Shown: positions 18,804 through 28,407 of the stretch, piece by piece
How positions within the stretch are numbered: the stretch's first letter is position 1
How the letters are laid out: every line of letters starts with the position of its first letter
DNA from: Herminiimonas sp.
Lineage (GTDB): Bacteria > Pseudomonadota > Gammaproteobacteria > Burkholderiales > Burkholderiaceae
Assembly: GCF_030655415.1 (NCBI RefSeq)
Contig: NZ_JAURVN010000015.1
Span: forward strand, 400,357 to 464,356
Direction of reading: 5' to 3'
DNA length: 64,000 bases
Made by a program: the position numbers and the translations under genes
Notes under the pieces: model-generated
What the model was told of the DNA's origin: nothing
The model's database searches: none
Seen by the model: only the letters and a program-made list of their open reading frames with translations

Positions 18804-19948
18804 CCTGTCGGCACTCCCATCCACGTAACGTTTCGAATCGGGACTACGGTCTGTGAAACTTTATAACGATAGTGCTTCCAAGGCTCATCTAGGGCGGCAT
18901 CTGGACCCAAGGTTCCCGTGGCAGCAACAATGGGAGCACCCGCGTTACCATCCCAAGTAGGGGCATTTACCAGATTATTCACATTCAACGAGGTTGTCGT
19001 AACAAGCCCTTTTTCAAATTGATTGCTACGTGCCACCACAGCTATTCTTACTGCAGAGGTTCTTGACCAACCGCAAGTGGCCGGTATGCCACTTGCATCT
19101 GCGGCACTGCCTGGCGTAATTTGATCAAACACATCAGGAACTGCATCCATCGTCGCGGTAGTATCGCGAGCGTACTGCGCTTTCAAGCTGACAATATTGC
19201 TAGCGAGGGGTACCCATATCGCTGGATTTGCCTTATTAGCATCCAGACCGCAATCGTTGAGCATGTAATCGCATACGGTAAGACTCCCGCCGCGAACAGC
19301 ATAGGCACGCACCGTGGGAGATGGTCCGAGGTTATAAAGTATCGTTCCCACCGCCCCAGTTGCTGCGGTTACTGTATTTGTAGCGACAGCAGTGATACGA
19401 TCTACAATCAAGGTGCCACACGTAGCTGGAGGAGTAGGTCCAGCGATTACCTTGTCCCCAACGCCGACTACACCAGCTGTGAATGAACTTGGCATTTGAA
19501 CCGTATAGACGGCAGAAGCTTGCGCAGTAATGGTATTGCCTTGAGGCTGCCCATTTCCATTCCCGAACAGAATTAACAAGCGATCAGTATTCGGGTCACC
19601 TGCCGGAATAATTGTAGTAGCTGGATTAATCGTTACAGGCGCCAAAGGCACAGCCGTTGCTATGGTCGCTCCCGACGCTACAGACCAAGTCACGTTGCAG
19701 TTGAACATACTTGGCGCAACAAAACCATAACCCGCCTGTCCTATGTCGCGCTGTAACTGATAAATCATCAAAGCGCCATTACTTTGCGCATCACCGCCAC
19801 TCGTAGTAGTACGTTTGCGCCCTTCCGAAAGTGCAAACACTTGCAAGATAACGATGACAGCCAACATGCCGATAGCGACGCCAACCATGATTTCCACCAA
19901 ACTGAAACCAGCAGTACGGCGCATAGAAAATTTCGACATCTTCAACAA
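18797..19948 (-). CDS. pilW: Minor pilin PilW
   Basis: A 383-residue minor pilin, the largest of the set, like PilW/GspJ. The prepilin motif is TAGFSLVE (cleavage after Gly, Glu at mature position 5), then a hydrophobic helix MVGVAIGMLAVIVILQVF. The reported start is TTG at 19948, placed 5-7 nt after GAGGAG; an in-frame ATG at 19939 would remove three residues. The globular part is rich in Thr, Ala and paired cysteines. It follows pilV by 10 bp and overlaps pilX. Confidence 0.9.
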   Translation of the reverse strand: MLKMSKFSMRRTAGFSLVEIMVGVAIGMLAVIVILQVFALSEGRKRTTTSGGDAQSNGALMIYQLQRDIGQAGYGFVAPSMFNCNVTWSVASGATIATAVPLAPVTINPATTIIPAGDPNTDRLLILFGNGNGQPQGNTITAQASAVYTVQMPSSFTAGVVGVGDKVIAGPTPPATCGTLIVDRITAVATNTVTAATGAVGTILYNLGPSPTVRAYAVRGGSLTVCDYMLNDCGLDANKANPAIWVPLASNIVSLKAQYARDTTATMDAVPDVFDQITPGSAADASGIPATCGWSRTSAVRIAVVARSNQFEKGLVTTTSLNVNNLVNAPTWDGNAGAPIVAATGTLGPDAALDEPWKHYRYKVSQTVVPIRNVTWMGVPTGC

Positions 19949-19958
19949 TTTAATCTCC

Positions 19959-20444
19959 TCACCGTATCTGCGCGACGGTGACGTATTTATGGGCGTCTTG
20001 GGATGGATCTCCGGGCGCTAGCCAGAAAATTGTTACCGTTACCGTCCCATCGTTTGTAGTTCCGATTGCAGTAACGTCTACCGTCGGCTGATTCACGTCA
20101 TCGCTAATTCCCGGCAGAGCATTTGCAACAGCAGCCTTCCAGTTAGTAAGGGCAGCGGATGCAGTGGATGTGGATGTATCGAAGTTTGCTTTCAAGCCAG
20201 TTGCAGCTGCAGCTGGTGTCACTGTAGATCTCCGGTCTAAATTTACCCACATCGTCCCCAATAACTGACTTGCCAATAAGCTGGCATCCGAACGATACTT
20301 TGCATCTGTTACCTGTTTTACTGAGACTGCCTGCATACCAACCAATGCAAGTATGCCAAGAGAAAAAACAAGAATGGCAATCAGGCCTTCTAGCAACATC
20401 ATGCCGGATTGCTTCTTCAACAATGTGGTGGATTGCATAGACAT
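19959..20444 (-). CDS. pilV: Minor pilin PilV
   Basis: A 161-residue minor pilin. The leader ends KKQSG and is followed by MMLLEGLIAILVFSLGILAL, with Glu at mature position 5. PilV joins PilW, PilX, FimT/U and PilE in the complex that primes type IV pilus assembly in the inner membrane and sits at the pilus tip. It lies 7 bp after the fimT-like gene and 10 bp before pilW, so it is co-transcribed. Confidence 0.9.
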   Translation of the reverse strand: MSMQSTTLLKKQSGMMLLEGLIAILVFSLGILALVGMQAVSVKQVTDAKYRSDASLLASQLLGTMWVNLDRRSTVTPAAAATGLKANFDTSTSTASAALTNWKAAVANALPGISDDVNQPTVDVTAIGTTNDGTVTVTIFWLAPGDPSQDAHKYVTVAQIR

Positions 20445-20451
20445 AATTGCC

Positions 20452-21033
20452 TTAACAGGCTTGAGGATCGGCAGAAGGAAGTTTTGGGTCGCACATACGA
20501 ACCTGCCCTCCGGACGTAACGACTACTCTTAGACAGCGCATAGGACCACCGATAACGGCACACGTCCCGCCAGCGGCATTGCTTATATCGAAAAGCGCAT
20601 TATTTCCGAGAGCGAGAGTGCCATTCGTTACTCGCCCTAAATTATTGAAACTTAGCGCAGACGTAAAAACCGGTGTAGCGGCGGCGACATTCGTAGATGC
20701 GACAACTTCAGATGTAGCGATAGAAATACTTGAAGACCCTTCGGCCGCAGTCCTCGCCTGAATCGTTGCAGGGCATCCCGCGACAACCGTCTCGCACCCT
20801 ACTGTCCACGACGTACCACTACCAAGAACCAACTGAACGTTAGCGTTGCGCCTCACAGCCTCAACACGCGCCAAGCTAAGTCCATTTTGTATCGCCTCAG
20901 CAGCATTACGAATCTTTGTATTAGCGATGAAGGTACTAAAGTTGGGAACAGCAATAGCAAGCAAAACAGCAACAATTGCAAGACCAATTATCAGTTCGAT
21001 CAAAGTAACGCCATCTTGCCTACTTAGGCGCAT
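20452..21033 (-). CDS. fimT: Minor pilin FimT/FimU (GspH-like)
   Basis: A 193-residue minor pilin. The start at 21033 gives a short leader MRLSRQDG followed by VTLIELIIGLAIVAVLLAIA with Glu5; an in-frame start at 21069 inside pilE is less likely. The GspH/FimT domain follows (AEAIQNGLSLARVEAVRRN), with four cysteines in the C-terminal half. FimT/FimU is part of the tip initiation complex; in some species FimT-like minor pilins bind DNA for uptake. The stop of pilE lies two bases before this start, so translation is likely coupled. Confidence 0.88.
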   Translation of the reverse strand: MRLSRQDGVTLIELIIGLAIVAVLLAIAVPNFSTFIANTKIRNAAEAIQNGLSLARVEAVRRNANVQLVLGSGTSWTVGCETVVAGCPATIQARTAAEGSSSISIATSEVVASTNVAAATPVFTSALSFNNLGRVTNGTLALGNNALFDISNAAGGTCAVIGGPMRCLRVVVTSGGQVRMCDPKLPSADPQAC

Positions 21034-21035
21034 TG

Positions 21036-21497
21036 TTAACACACCCCACCTCGTTTGGTAACCCAGCAATTAGCATTACTAGTCCAACCAGATGGCGCGC
21101 CACTAGTCATCGTGGTTACTTTGGCATTATCTTGATCTATGGTGAAAGTAAAACCAGTCATTGTTCCCACGCCGACTGCCTGCAAGGTATAAACAGTGGA
21201 TGTTCCCGCAACAGAGCAACTAAAAGTAAAGAAACGGCTGGTCGTCGTATCCGAAGCACAGGGTCCCGTGGCAGCAGGCGCATAAGTATGATTATCCTGA
21301 AAGTACTGCTCCATCTGCACTCTCTTGGCGGCAAGCGCAGATGTGGCGTCAGGAATTTTGCTACGGATTACATAGTTACTGTATGAAGGAATAGCTACAG
21401 CCGCGAGAATGCCAATAATCGCAACTGTGATCATCAACTCTATCAACGTAAAACCCGCTGATTTACGCCACGACGAGTAAAGATAAGTCCTGTTCAT
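21036..21497 (-). CDS. pilE: Type IV minor pilin PilE-like
   Basis: A 153-residue pilin, first gene of the minor-pilin operon. The leader is 15 residues and ends KSAG, before [20 protein letters not shown] with Glu5. Four cysteines are present, including a C-terminal pair ([10 protein letters not shown]) that likely closes the disulfide loop of pilin folds. A good site (AAGGA) precedes the ATG. Position at the head of the operon rather than after pilY1 differs from the Pseudomonas order. It could act as a major-like subunit, but linkage to fimT-pilV-pilW-pilX-pilY1 favours a minor pilin. Confidence 0.88.
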   Translation of the reverse strand: MNRTYLYSSWRKSAGFTLIELMITVAIIGILAAVAIPSYSNYVIRSKIPDATSALAAKRVQMEQYFQDNHTYAPAATGPCASDTTTSRFFTFSCSVAGTSTVYTLQAVGVGTMTGFTFTIDQDNAKVTTMTSGAPSGWTSNANCWVTKRGGVC

Positions 21498-21656
21498 ATA
21501 AAATTCCTTGTAAGTAACATTAATCTAAACCAATCAAATCTGAATGCCAGCAGCAGCTGATAAGCGGCCTGATTCCAGCCTCGAACGGCAACACTTCATT
21601 CGAAATGTTGTATGGAAGCCGCTAAAATACATTGCCGCCTTTAACTCATCTCATGT

Positions 21657-22742
21657 ATGCAAACACATATCCATACCTCAACCAAAAATGGCTTAGGCTG
21701 CGTGATACTAGATCGCCCCGCCGCACTCAACTCCTTATCGCTAGAGATGATTCGTGCGCTTGCACAAACTTTGAGCTCTTGGCGAGAGGCGCCCGACGTA
21801 AACGCAATTCTCATACTTAGCACACTTCCTAAAGCATTCTGCGCAGGCGGCGATATTCACTTTTTTCACGAAGTCGCCAAAGCAGGCCTCACAGGTGGCA
21901 GCGCACTTTTGGAGGATTTTTTTACTGAAGAATACGCACTCAATCATTTGATTCACCATTATCCAAAACCTTACATAGCAATACTGGATGGCATCGTGAT
22001 GGGTGGTGGCATGGGCATTTCGCAGAGCAGCGAAAGCATACGTATCGTCACAGAGCGCACCAGGATGGCAATGCCAGAGGTGAATATCGGCTTATTCCCT
22101 GATGTCGGCGGCGGGTATTTTTTGTCACGACTGCCAGGTGAACTTGGCACCTATCTTGGATTGACTGGTGAGATCATCGGCACCGACGATACCTTGTACG
22201 CAAATCTGGCAGATATATTTGTCCCTCGAGCAAAATTGCCCGCGCTAATAACTTTGATTGAATCGGTCGATGATCATCAATACCGCGAGGCGATTGAAGC
22301 ATTTGCGGCGCCGTTTGCAGCACAAATCAATCCTGCAAACAGCATGCTCGCCAAACAACGTCATTTGATCGATCATCATTTTTCGCATGACAATGTCGCA
22401 GCGATTACCTCCTCACTGGCACAGGATGACGATCCTTTTGCGCAAAAAACATTGGCCACAATATTGAAGCGCTCACCATTGATGGTTTGCGTATCGCTGG
22501 AGCAAATTCGTCGTTCAGCAAAGATGGAGCTCGCTGATTGTCTGCGGCTGGAACGCACAATGGTAAGACGCTGCTTTGAACATGGCGAAACTGTAGAGGG
22601 AATACGTGCGCTTGTAATCGATAAGGATAACGCACCGCAATGGCGGCCCGCTTCTTTACAAGAGGTGACACCAAAAATGATCGCGCCGTTTTTTACTCCC
22701 GCATGGCCGGACTACGCACATCCATTACGCGACTTAGTCTGA
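21657..22742 (+). CDS. Enoyl-CoA hydratase/isomerase family protein, probable 3-hydroxyisobutyryl-CoA hydrolase
   Basis: A 361-residue crotonase-fold enzyme. LDRPAALNSLSLEMI and FCAGGD form the CoA and oxyanion site, and GIVMGGGMGIS and MPEVNIGLFPDVGGGYFLSR carry the acidic residues typical of 3-hydroxyisobutyryl-CoA hydrolases in valine breakdown. The length (361) and extended C-terminal domain match that group better than true enoyl-CoA hydratases (about 260). It stands alone on the plus strand, diverging from the pilE operon with 159 bp between starts. The substrate is inferred from family. Confidence 0.85.
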   Translation: MQTHIHTSTKNGLGCVILDRPAALNSLSLEMIRALAQTLSSWREAPDVNAILILSTLPKAFCAGGDIHFFHEVAKAGLTGGSALLEDFFTEEYALNHLIHHYPKPYIAILDGIVMGGGMGISQSSESIRIVTERTRMAMPEVNIGLFPDVGGGYFLSRLPGELGTYLGLTGEIIGTDDTLYANLADIFVPRAKLPALITLIESVDDHQYREAIEAFAAPFAAQINPANSMLAKQRHLIDHHFSHDNVAAITSSLAQDDDPFAQKTLATILKRSPLMVCVSLEQIRRSAKMELADCLRLERTMVRRCFEHGETVEGIRALVIDKDNAPQWRPASLQEVTPKMIAPFFTPAWPDYAHPLRDLV

Positions 22743-22853
22743 AGAGTGGATTGTGTATTATTGGTTGGCTCGGATTTTTTAAGGAATATCTGCTGCGCTG
22801 GCCTACGCTGTCTGTCATTTTGAGAAAGCGAAATTTCCGACGAACAATAACGT

Positions 22854-24002
22854 TTACATCTCATCAATCAAGAACAAGCGTTTATGCTCTCGTATTGCAT
22901 AACGGTCTGTCATGCCCGCGATGTAATCGGCAACTTTGCGCGCCTGCGTCGCAATAGCTTGCGGATTATCGCTGACTGATTGCTGGTAATCAGGCGGCAA
23001 TAGATTCGGTTCCCGCATGAAGGCAGCGAACAATTCCATCACGATACGGCGTGCCTTGCTGGTCATCCGATTGACTTGATAATGCTGGTAAAGATTCTCT
23101 CGCAGAAAGCGCTTCAGCAAAACTGCTTCCGCACGCATTGCGTCGGAGAATGCGATTAACGGAACCGCATTACGCACATCATCCACCGTCATTATTTGTG
23201 CAGATTGAATCCGCTCTTGCGAGGTTTCGATCACATCAACAATCAATGCATTGATCATGCGACGTATCGTTTCGTTAATCGCGCGTCGTCCATTTATACC
23301 GGGAAATGCAAGTTCAACCTGATGACGATGACGCGCGTAAAAATCAATTTCATCAAGTTGCGAGGTCGTTAGCAAACCCGAACGCAAACCGTCGTCAATA
23401 TCGTGATTGTTGTAAGCGATCTCATCGGCCAAATTGGCGAGTTGCGCTTCTAGCGTGGGCTGCTTTTTTTGAATAAAGCGCAAGCCGATTGCATCGAGCT
23501 TTTTTGCATTCGCTAACGAGCAATGCTTGAGTATGCCTTCGCGTGTTTCAAACATCAGGTTCAAGCCATCGAATGCACCGTAACGCTGCTCCAGCGTATC
23601 GACCACGCGCAAGCTTTGTAGATTATGCTCGAAACCACCGTAGTCATTCATGCAGGCGTTTAGCGCATCCTGCCCGGCATGGCCGAATGGCGTGTGACCC
23701 AGATCGTGTGCCAGAGAAATTGCCTCAACCAGATCCTCGTTCAAATGCAAATTACGCGCGATTGAGCGTGCGATTTGCGCGACCTCAATGCTATGCGTAA
23801 GACGAGTACGAAACAGATCGCCCTCGTGATTTACAAATACCTGGGTTTTATACTCCAGCCGACGAAATGCGGAAGAATGAATGATGCGATCGCGATCACG
23901 CTGAAACTCAGTGCGCGATGCAGTTGCTGGCTCCGTATGTCGACGTCCCGCGGATTGTTCTGAGTGCGCCGCATACGGCGCCAGATGGGCTTCGATGTTC
24001 AT
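22854..24002 (-). CDS. dgt: Deoxyguanosinetriphosphate triphosphohydrolase-like protein
   Basis: A 382-residue HD-domain phosphohydrolase of the dGTPase family, which splits dNTPs to nucleoside and tripolyphosphate. The HD metal site appears as [10 protein letters not shown] and [15 protein letters not shown] (His-Asp pair), with [11 protein letters not shown] just before. Length and pattern fit the short bacterial subtype (Dgt type 2). It lies 39 bp downstream of aroKB on the same strand, a pairing seen in other betaproteobacteria, so they may share a transcript. Confidence 0.92.
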   Translation of the reverse strand: MNIEAHLAPYAAHSEQSAGRRHTEPATASRTEFQRDRDRIIHSSAFRRLEYKTQVFVNHEGDLFRTRLTHSIEVAQIARSIARNLHLNEDLVEAISLAHDLGHTPFGHAGQDALNACMNDYGGFEHNLQSLRVVDTLEQRYGAFDGLNLMFETREGILKHCSLANAKKLDAIGLRFIQKKQPTLEAQLANLADEIAYNNHDIDDGLRSGLLTTSQLDEIDFYARHRHQVELAFPGINGRRAINETIRRMINALIVDVIETSQERIQSAQIMTVDDVRNAVPLIAFSDAMRAEAVLLKRFLRENLYQHYQVNRMTSKARRIVMELFAAFMREPNLLPPDYQQSVSDNPQAIATQARKVADYIAGMTDRYAIREHKRLFLIDEM

Positions 24003-24041
24003 ATCAAGAAAGCCTCATAACTGGACTTGCTGAAAATGGAA

Positions 24042-25709
24042 TCAGGCGATGCATGCATTCAAAGTCTGGAGCAAAACATCTTGCCGCACCGTAGTGATAA
24101 TCGATGCGCCCAAGGGTTTCAGCAAAATGAATTTGATTTCACCGCCTTCATTTTTCTTGTCGACTTCCATCAACTCCAACCATCGTGCCACGCCGAGATC
24201 CGGCGCCACTGTCGGCAAGCCAGCCGCTTTTACTAATGCGACTATGCGCTCTTTTGATGAGACATCAATGAAACCCAGGCGATGGGATAAATCGGCCGCC
24301 ATCACCATGCCGCAACCGACCGCTTCGCCATGTAACCAAACACCGTAGCCCATACCGGCTTCGATCGCATGGCCAAAGGTATGGCCAAAATTCAGAATCG
24401 CTCGCAGACCCCCTTCGCGCTCATCCTGACGTACAACATCTGCTTTGATTTCGCATGAGCGTTTGATGGCATAGGCCAATGCGTCAGCATCTTTTGCGAC
24501 GAGCTTGGCGATATTCGCCTCTATCCAATCAAAGAAAGGGGCGTCAATAATTGCGCCATGCTTGATCACCTCAGACAAGCCGGCGGACAACTCACGCGCA
24601 GGCAATGTGTTTAATGTTGAGGTGTCGGCAATCACCGCTTGCGGCTGATAAAACGCACCGATCATATTCTTGCCGAGAGGATGATTAATCCCGGTCTTGC
24701 CGCCCACAGATGAGTCAACTTGCGATAGCAAGGTGGTAGGCACTTGGACGAACGGCACGCCACGCATATAAGCGGCGGCCGCGAAACCTGTAATATCACC
24801 GATTACACCACCACCCAAAGCGATCAAAGTGGTTTTACGATCGCACTTCTCTGCGAGCAATACGTCAAACACCTTCATCAGATTGGCCCAGTTTTTTTCT
24901 TCTTCACCGTCAGGCAAAATAATTTGGGTTACTCGTTTGCCAGCCGCTTCCAACGTTTTACTGAGCCGCTCAAGATAAAGTGGAGCAACCACGGTATTTG
25001 TCACAATTGCGACGCGAGGGCCAGAGATATGTGCAGCGACGACTGCAGGGTCGCTGAGCAATTCCTGCCCAATACTAATGGGATAACTACGCGCGCCTAA
25101 ATCAACGTGCAGGGTATGAAAAGAAGAGAGCTGTGCCATCGTAATGTGCTTTGATAAAGAGTCCTGTTGCTGCAATACAGGCGCATTAACTTGCGCGTGC
25201 TCCGGCCCTAACTGAGTCAGGATCGATTGCATCAGGAATTGTACGTTAGGCCGACCAGTGTCGATGACGATGTCGGCGACTTCATTGTAGAACGGTTCGC
25301 GCGCACGCGATAAATCTTCGATGGTTTTACGAGGATCTGTCGTTTGTAGCAAGGGGCGATTTTTATCGTGACTGGTGCGCTGCAAAATGCTATTGACGCT
25401 GGCACGCAGATAAATAACTGTGCCGCGAGATTTGAGATATGCACGACTTTCGGCGTTCAGCACGGCACCACCACCGGTGGCCAAGACAATGTCTTGTTGC
25501 GCCGTCAAGTCACGGATGACTTCTGCTTCGCGCTGGCGGAAGCTGGCTTCGCCTTCAATTTCAAAGATCAATGGAATCGATGCGCCAGTGCGCGCTTCGA
25601 TTTCATGATCCGAATCAATGAACTGCTTGTTCAGCCGCTTTGCTAATGCACGGCCAACTGTCGTTTTGCCGGCGCCCATCAAGCCGACTAAAAAAATATT
25701 TCCACCCAC
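24042..25709 (-). CDS. aroKB: Bifunctional shikimate kinase / 3-dehydroquinate synthase (AroK-AroB fusion)
   Basis: A single 555-codon frame encoding two shikimate-pathway enzymes. Residues 1 to about 172 are shikimate kinase with P-loop GLMGAGKTT (9-17), DSD near 32-34 and RPLL around 118-121. Residues about 195-555 are 3-dehydroquinate synthase, with the NAD-binding [14 protein letters not shown], the [12 protein letters not shown] motif and zinc ligands in [11 protein letters not shown] and LHGEAVG. A linker rich in Gln and Ser joins them. An ATG at codon 191 (25139) could start a separate AroB, but no ribosome-binding site stands before it. In many relatives the two are adjacent separate genes. 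Confidence 0.92.
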   Translation of the reverse strand: MGGNIFLVGLMGAGKTTVGRALAKRLNKQFIDSDHEIEARTGASIPLIFEIEGEASFRQREAEVIRDLTAQQDIVLATGGGAVLNAESRAYLKSRGTVIYLRASVNSILQRTSHDKNRPLLQTTDPRKTIEDLSRAREPFYNEVADIVIDTGRPNVQFLMQSILTQLGPEHAQVNAPVLQQQDSLSKHITMAQLSSFHTLHVDLGARSYPISIGQELLSDPAVVAAHISGPRVAIVTNTVVAPLYLERLSKTLEAAGKRVTQIILPDGEEEKNWANLMKVFDVLLAEKCDRKTTLIALGGGVIGDITGFAAAAYMRGVPFVQVPTTLLSQVDSSVGGKTGINHPLGKNMIGAFYQPQAVIADTSTLNTLPARELSAGLSEVIKHGAIIDAPFFDWIEANIAKLVAKDADALAYAIKRSCEIKADVVRQDEREGGLRAILNFGHTFGHAIEAGMGYGVWLHGEAVGCGMVMAADLSHRLGFIDVSSKERIVALVKAAGLPTVAPDLGVARWLELMEVDKKNEGGEIKFILLKPLGASIITTVRQDVLLQTLNACIA

Positions 25710-25738
25710 GTTGCTCTAACTCTTTCTCGCCAGATGCA

Positions 25739-25755
25739 GCGGCCGGGAGGGCCGC
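25739..25755. repeat. Short GC hairpin between pilQ and aroKB
   Basis: Six-base GC arms (25739-25744, 25750-25755) with a five-base loop lie in the 62 bp gap between pilQ and aroKB. No U-tract follows, so read-through from pilQ into aroKB is likely; it may tune mRNA stability. Confidence 0.5.
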
Positions 25756-25771
25756 CGCGACAACCAGCATC

Positions 25772-27871
25772 CTACCTGATTGATACCTTGTCGGTCAGAA
25801 TTTTAGGGGTCAAGAAAATCAGCAATTCGGTTTTGTCGTTGGTACGGCCTGTGTTCTTAAATAAATTACCGAAAACTGGAATATCGCCAAAGAAAGGTAC
25901 TTTTGAAATAGAAGTACGCTCTGTCTGCTGGAAAATACCGCCAATTACAACTGTACCGCCATTGTCAATTAGTACCTGTGTTTTTACGTGTTTGGTGTCA
26001 ATAGCGAAGCCTGCAGGTGTTTCGATGCCGACACTATCTTTAGTAACGTCGACGTCAAGAATAACATTCCCATCCGGCGTAATCTGCGGAGTAACTTCAA
26101 GTTTCAGATTGGCCTTCCTGAAGGAAACACTGGTCGCACCACTACTGGTTGCCTGTTGATAAGGTAATTCCGTACCTTGCTCAATCAATGCCTTCAATTG
26201 ATCCGCCGTAATGACACGCGGACTGGAAATAATTTTCCCTTTACCATCAGCTTCCAGCGCCGACAATTCCAGTCCGATAAACTTGGTAGCTGCGGCATTA
26301 AACAAAGTCAGCGCGACAGAGCCGGCAGCACCCGCTGTAGAATTAGCCGGCAAATTGACTGCACTGCCACCGAGAGTCGGCAAAGCGGTACTTCCGCCAG
26401 GAGTAGCTTGATTACCACCAATCGCGGCGTTGGTTGACCGCGAGCCAAAGGATAGCTTGGCACCTAAGCTACTACTAAACGTGTCCGTTGCCTCAACAAT
26501 TCTCGCCTCGATCATGACTTGGCGACTGGCAATGTCTGTTTTTTGTACCAGAGCACGAATTTCTTCCAATTTGGATGGAATATCTGTGATGAACAGTTGA
26601 TTAGTACGAGGATCGACAACGGCACTTCCCCGCTTGGACAAGATACTGCGATTACCACCATCAATACCGAAGACCTGTTTAAAAGATTCTGCTTTTTGAT
26701 AATTGAGTTGAAAAGTTTCTGTTCGGACCGGCTCAAGCTCAGCAATCTGAGAACGTTGTTCAAGCTCCAACTTCTCTTTAGTCAACAATTCGTCCCGCGG
26801 AGCAATCCATAAAACCGAACCGTTTTTACGCATGTCCAAGCCTTTAGCTTGCATCACGATGTCAAGTGCTTGATCCCAAGGCACATCTTTCAAACGCAAA
26901 GTCAGATTACCGCTAACCGTATCACTAGTAATAATGTTCAAACCCGTGAAATCAGCTATAACTTGCAGTACCGCCCGCACTTCAACATTCTGGAAATTCA
27001 AGGATAGCTTTTCACCGCGATAATCGCGCACGCCCTGCCCGAGTTTATTCGGTTCCTCTTTAAGCGGCTTAACTTCGATGACCAATTGCGAATCGCTTTG
27101 ATAAGCGCTGTGCTCCCACAAACCTTTTGGCTCGATAGTCATACGCACGTTTTCACCTAGCTGCTGGGTAGTAATGATATTGACCGGCGTGCCAAAGTCA
27201 GCAACATCCAAACGTCGGCGCAATACATCAGGCACTGTCGTCTTCATGAAATCGACTTCGATTTTTTTGCCTTGCTGACGAACATCTAGCGCGACTTGAT
27301 TATTCGGCAAATCAACGACAATACGACCTTCGCCGTTATTGCCGCGACGGAAATCAATATCACGCAATGCCTGACGGCTCGATGCCGTATTTATCTGAGG
27401 CGTCCCTATTGGCAACCCCACTGTATTGACTGCCGTGGCCAAGCCACCAGTACCATCAATGGTAATAACAACATTATTGCCATCTACTGCCGTGGCGTAA
27501 TTCAATGAACGTGTTAAGTTGAAAACTAGGCGCGAACGCTCACCTGCCTGCACCACATTGACATTACGCACGTCGCCCAAGCCGATATCTTGCATACCTT
27601 TGCCGGTAGCATTTGCCGTCCCGGCAAAATCAAGCGCGATACGTGCAGGATTAGTTATGGAAAATCCAATTGGAGGTTTCGTAAGCGGATTTTTCATCGC
27701 CACGCGAATCACCACATTGGAACCCTGCTGATTTGAAGTAATCGATTCGATTGCGTTTTCTTGAGCCGTTGCTAAACCGCAGATCGCGACGAGATAGATG
27801 AATGCACATGTACGCTTAAATGTTTGCATGATTCCCTGCGAGTCTTTGAATTGTTTTTGGTGCGCCATCAT
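25772..27871 (-). CDS. pilQ: Type IV pilus secretin PilQ
   Basis: A 699-residue outer-membrane secretin that forms the pilus exit channel. A signal peptide (hydrophobic core about residues 20-35) is followed by two AMIN peptidoglycan-binding domains (about 45-260). Next come the N0/STN domain with NVEVRAVLQVIADFTGLN, an N1 domain and the secretin barrel ending in VPFFGDIPVFGNLFK. The ATG at 27871 overlaps the pilP stop (ATGA) and has GGAG 8 bases upstream; an in-frame ATG at 27829 with AGGG would give a more usual signal peptide. Last gene of pilMNOPQ. Confidence 0.95.
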   Translation of the reverse strand: MMAHQKQFKDSQGIMQTFKRTCAFIYLVAICGLATAQENAIESITSNQQGSNVVIRVAMKNPLTKPPIGFSITNPARIALDFAGTANATGKGMQDIGLGDVRNVNVVQAGERSRLVFNLTRSLNYATAVDGNNVVITIDGTGGLATAVNTVGLPIGTPQINTASSRQALRDIDFRRGNNGEGRIVVDLPNNQVALDVRQQGKKIEVDFMKTTVPDVLRRRLDVADFGTPVNIITTQQLGENVRMTIEPKGLWEHSAYQSDSQLVIEVKPLKEEPNKLGQGVRDYRGEKLSLNFQNVEVRAVLQVIADFTGLNIITSDTVSGNLTLRLKDVPWDQALDIVMQAKGLDMRKNGSVLWIAPRDELLTKEKLELEQRSQIAELEPVRTETFQLNYQKAESFKQVFGIDGGNRSILSKRGSAVVDPRTNQLFITDIPSKLEEIRALVQKTDIASRQVMIEARIVEATDTFSSSLGAKLSFGSRSTNAAIGGNQATPGGSTALPTLGGSAVNLPANSTAGAAGSVALTLFNAAATKFIGLELSALEADGKGKIISSPRVITADQLKALIEQGTELPYQQATSSGATSVSFRKANLKLEVTPQITPDGNVILDVDVTKDSVGIETPAGFAIDTKHVKTQVLIDNGGTVVIGGIFQQTERTSISKVPFFGDIPVFGNLFKNTGRTNDKTELLIFLTPKILTDKVSIR

Positions 27872-28407
27872 TTTTGCGTCTCCTGCAATTCCAACTTAGC
27901 CTCACGCTCGACCCATTCGCCGGACGCGTCTTGAACGATTTCTTTCAGCTCTACTTCTGTATCAGTAATTTTGGTAACCATGCCAAGATTCTGTCCGATG
28001 TAATTCCCTACTTTGACTTGAAATACCGAATTATTTGCCTGTAACAGGGCAAAGGTTAGACCCGGCCGAACCAAGGTACCGACCATGCGCAAATTATCAA
28101 GCGGGTAACTTTCAAGTGCTTCGCGCCGACGATCCAGATTTGGCTGTATGGAACCGTTGTTCTTTTTTGACTTTGCCAAAGCTACAGCCAGCTTATTAGG
28201 ACTATATGGATCTTCCCGGCCCTTGGCATCGTATGCAAATGGTGTAAATTTCTTAGGTTCAGACAAAGGCTTGATCGACACTTTTGTTTGCTGGCGGACT
28301 TCTTTCATCCATTGGCTAACATCCTGTATCCCGCCATCGCCGCAACCGAACAGACTAACTAAAAGAAAGCCTGATGCGCCTAAACGAATCAATTGAAAGC
28401 GCTTCAT
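27868..28407 (-). CDS. pilP: Type IV pilus inner-membrane lipoprotein PilP
   Basis: A 179-residue lipoprotein that links the PilNO inner-membrane complex to PilQ. The signal peptide ends in the lipobox LFGC with Cys22 as the lipid site. The C-terminal HR-type beta domain (about residues 90-175, with RMVGTLVRPGLTFALLQ) binds PilQ. The Asp-poor residues after Cys (Gly-Asp-Gly) fit a normal lipoprotein. ATGA overlaps join it to both pilO upstream and pilQ downstream. Confidence 0.94.
   Translation of the reverse strand: MKRFQLIRLGASGFLLVSLFGCGDGGIQDVSQWMKEVRQQTKVSIKPLSEPKKFTPFAYDAKGREDPYSPNKLAVALAKSKKNNGSIQPNLDRRREALESYPLDNLRMVGTLVRPGLTFALLQANNSVFQVKVGNYIGQNLGMVTKITDTEVELKEIVQDASGEWVEREAKLELQETQK

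Noticed and set aside
21545..21575. Sigma-54-like site (TGGCAT... on the minus strand) upstream of pilE
   Set aside because: The -24 GG is present but the -12 element reads TG instead of GC at the required spacing.
25137..25139. Internal ATG as a separate aroB start
   Set aside because: No ribosome-binding site within 15 bases, and the upstream frame is open through a complete aroK, so a fusion is simpler; not fully excluded.
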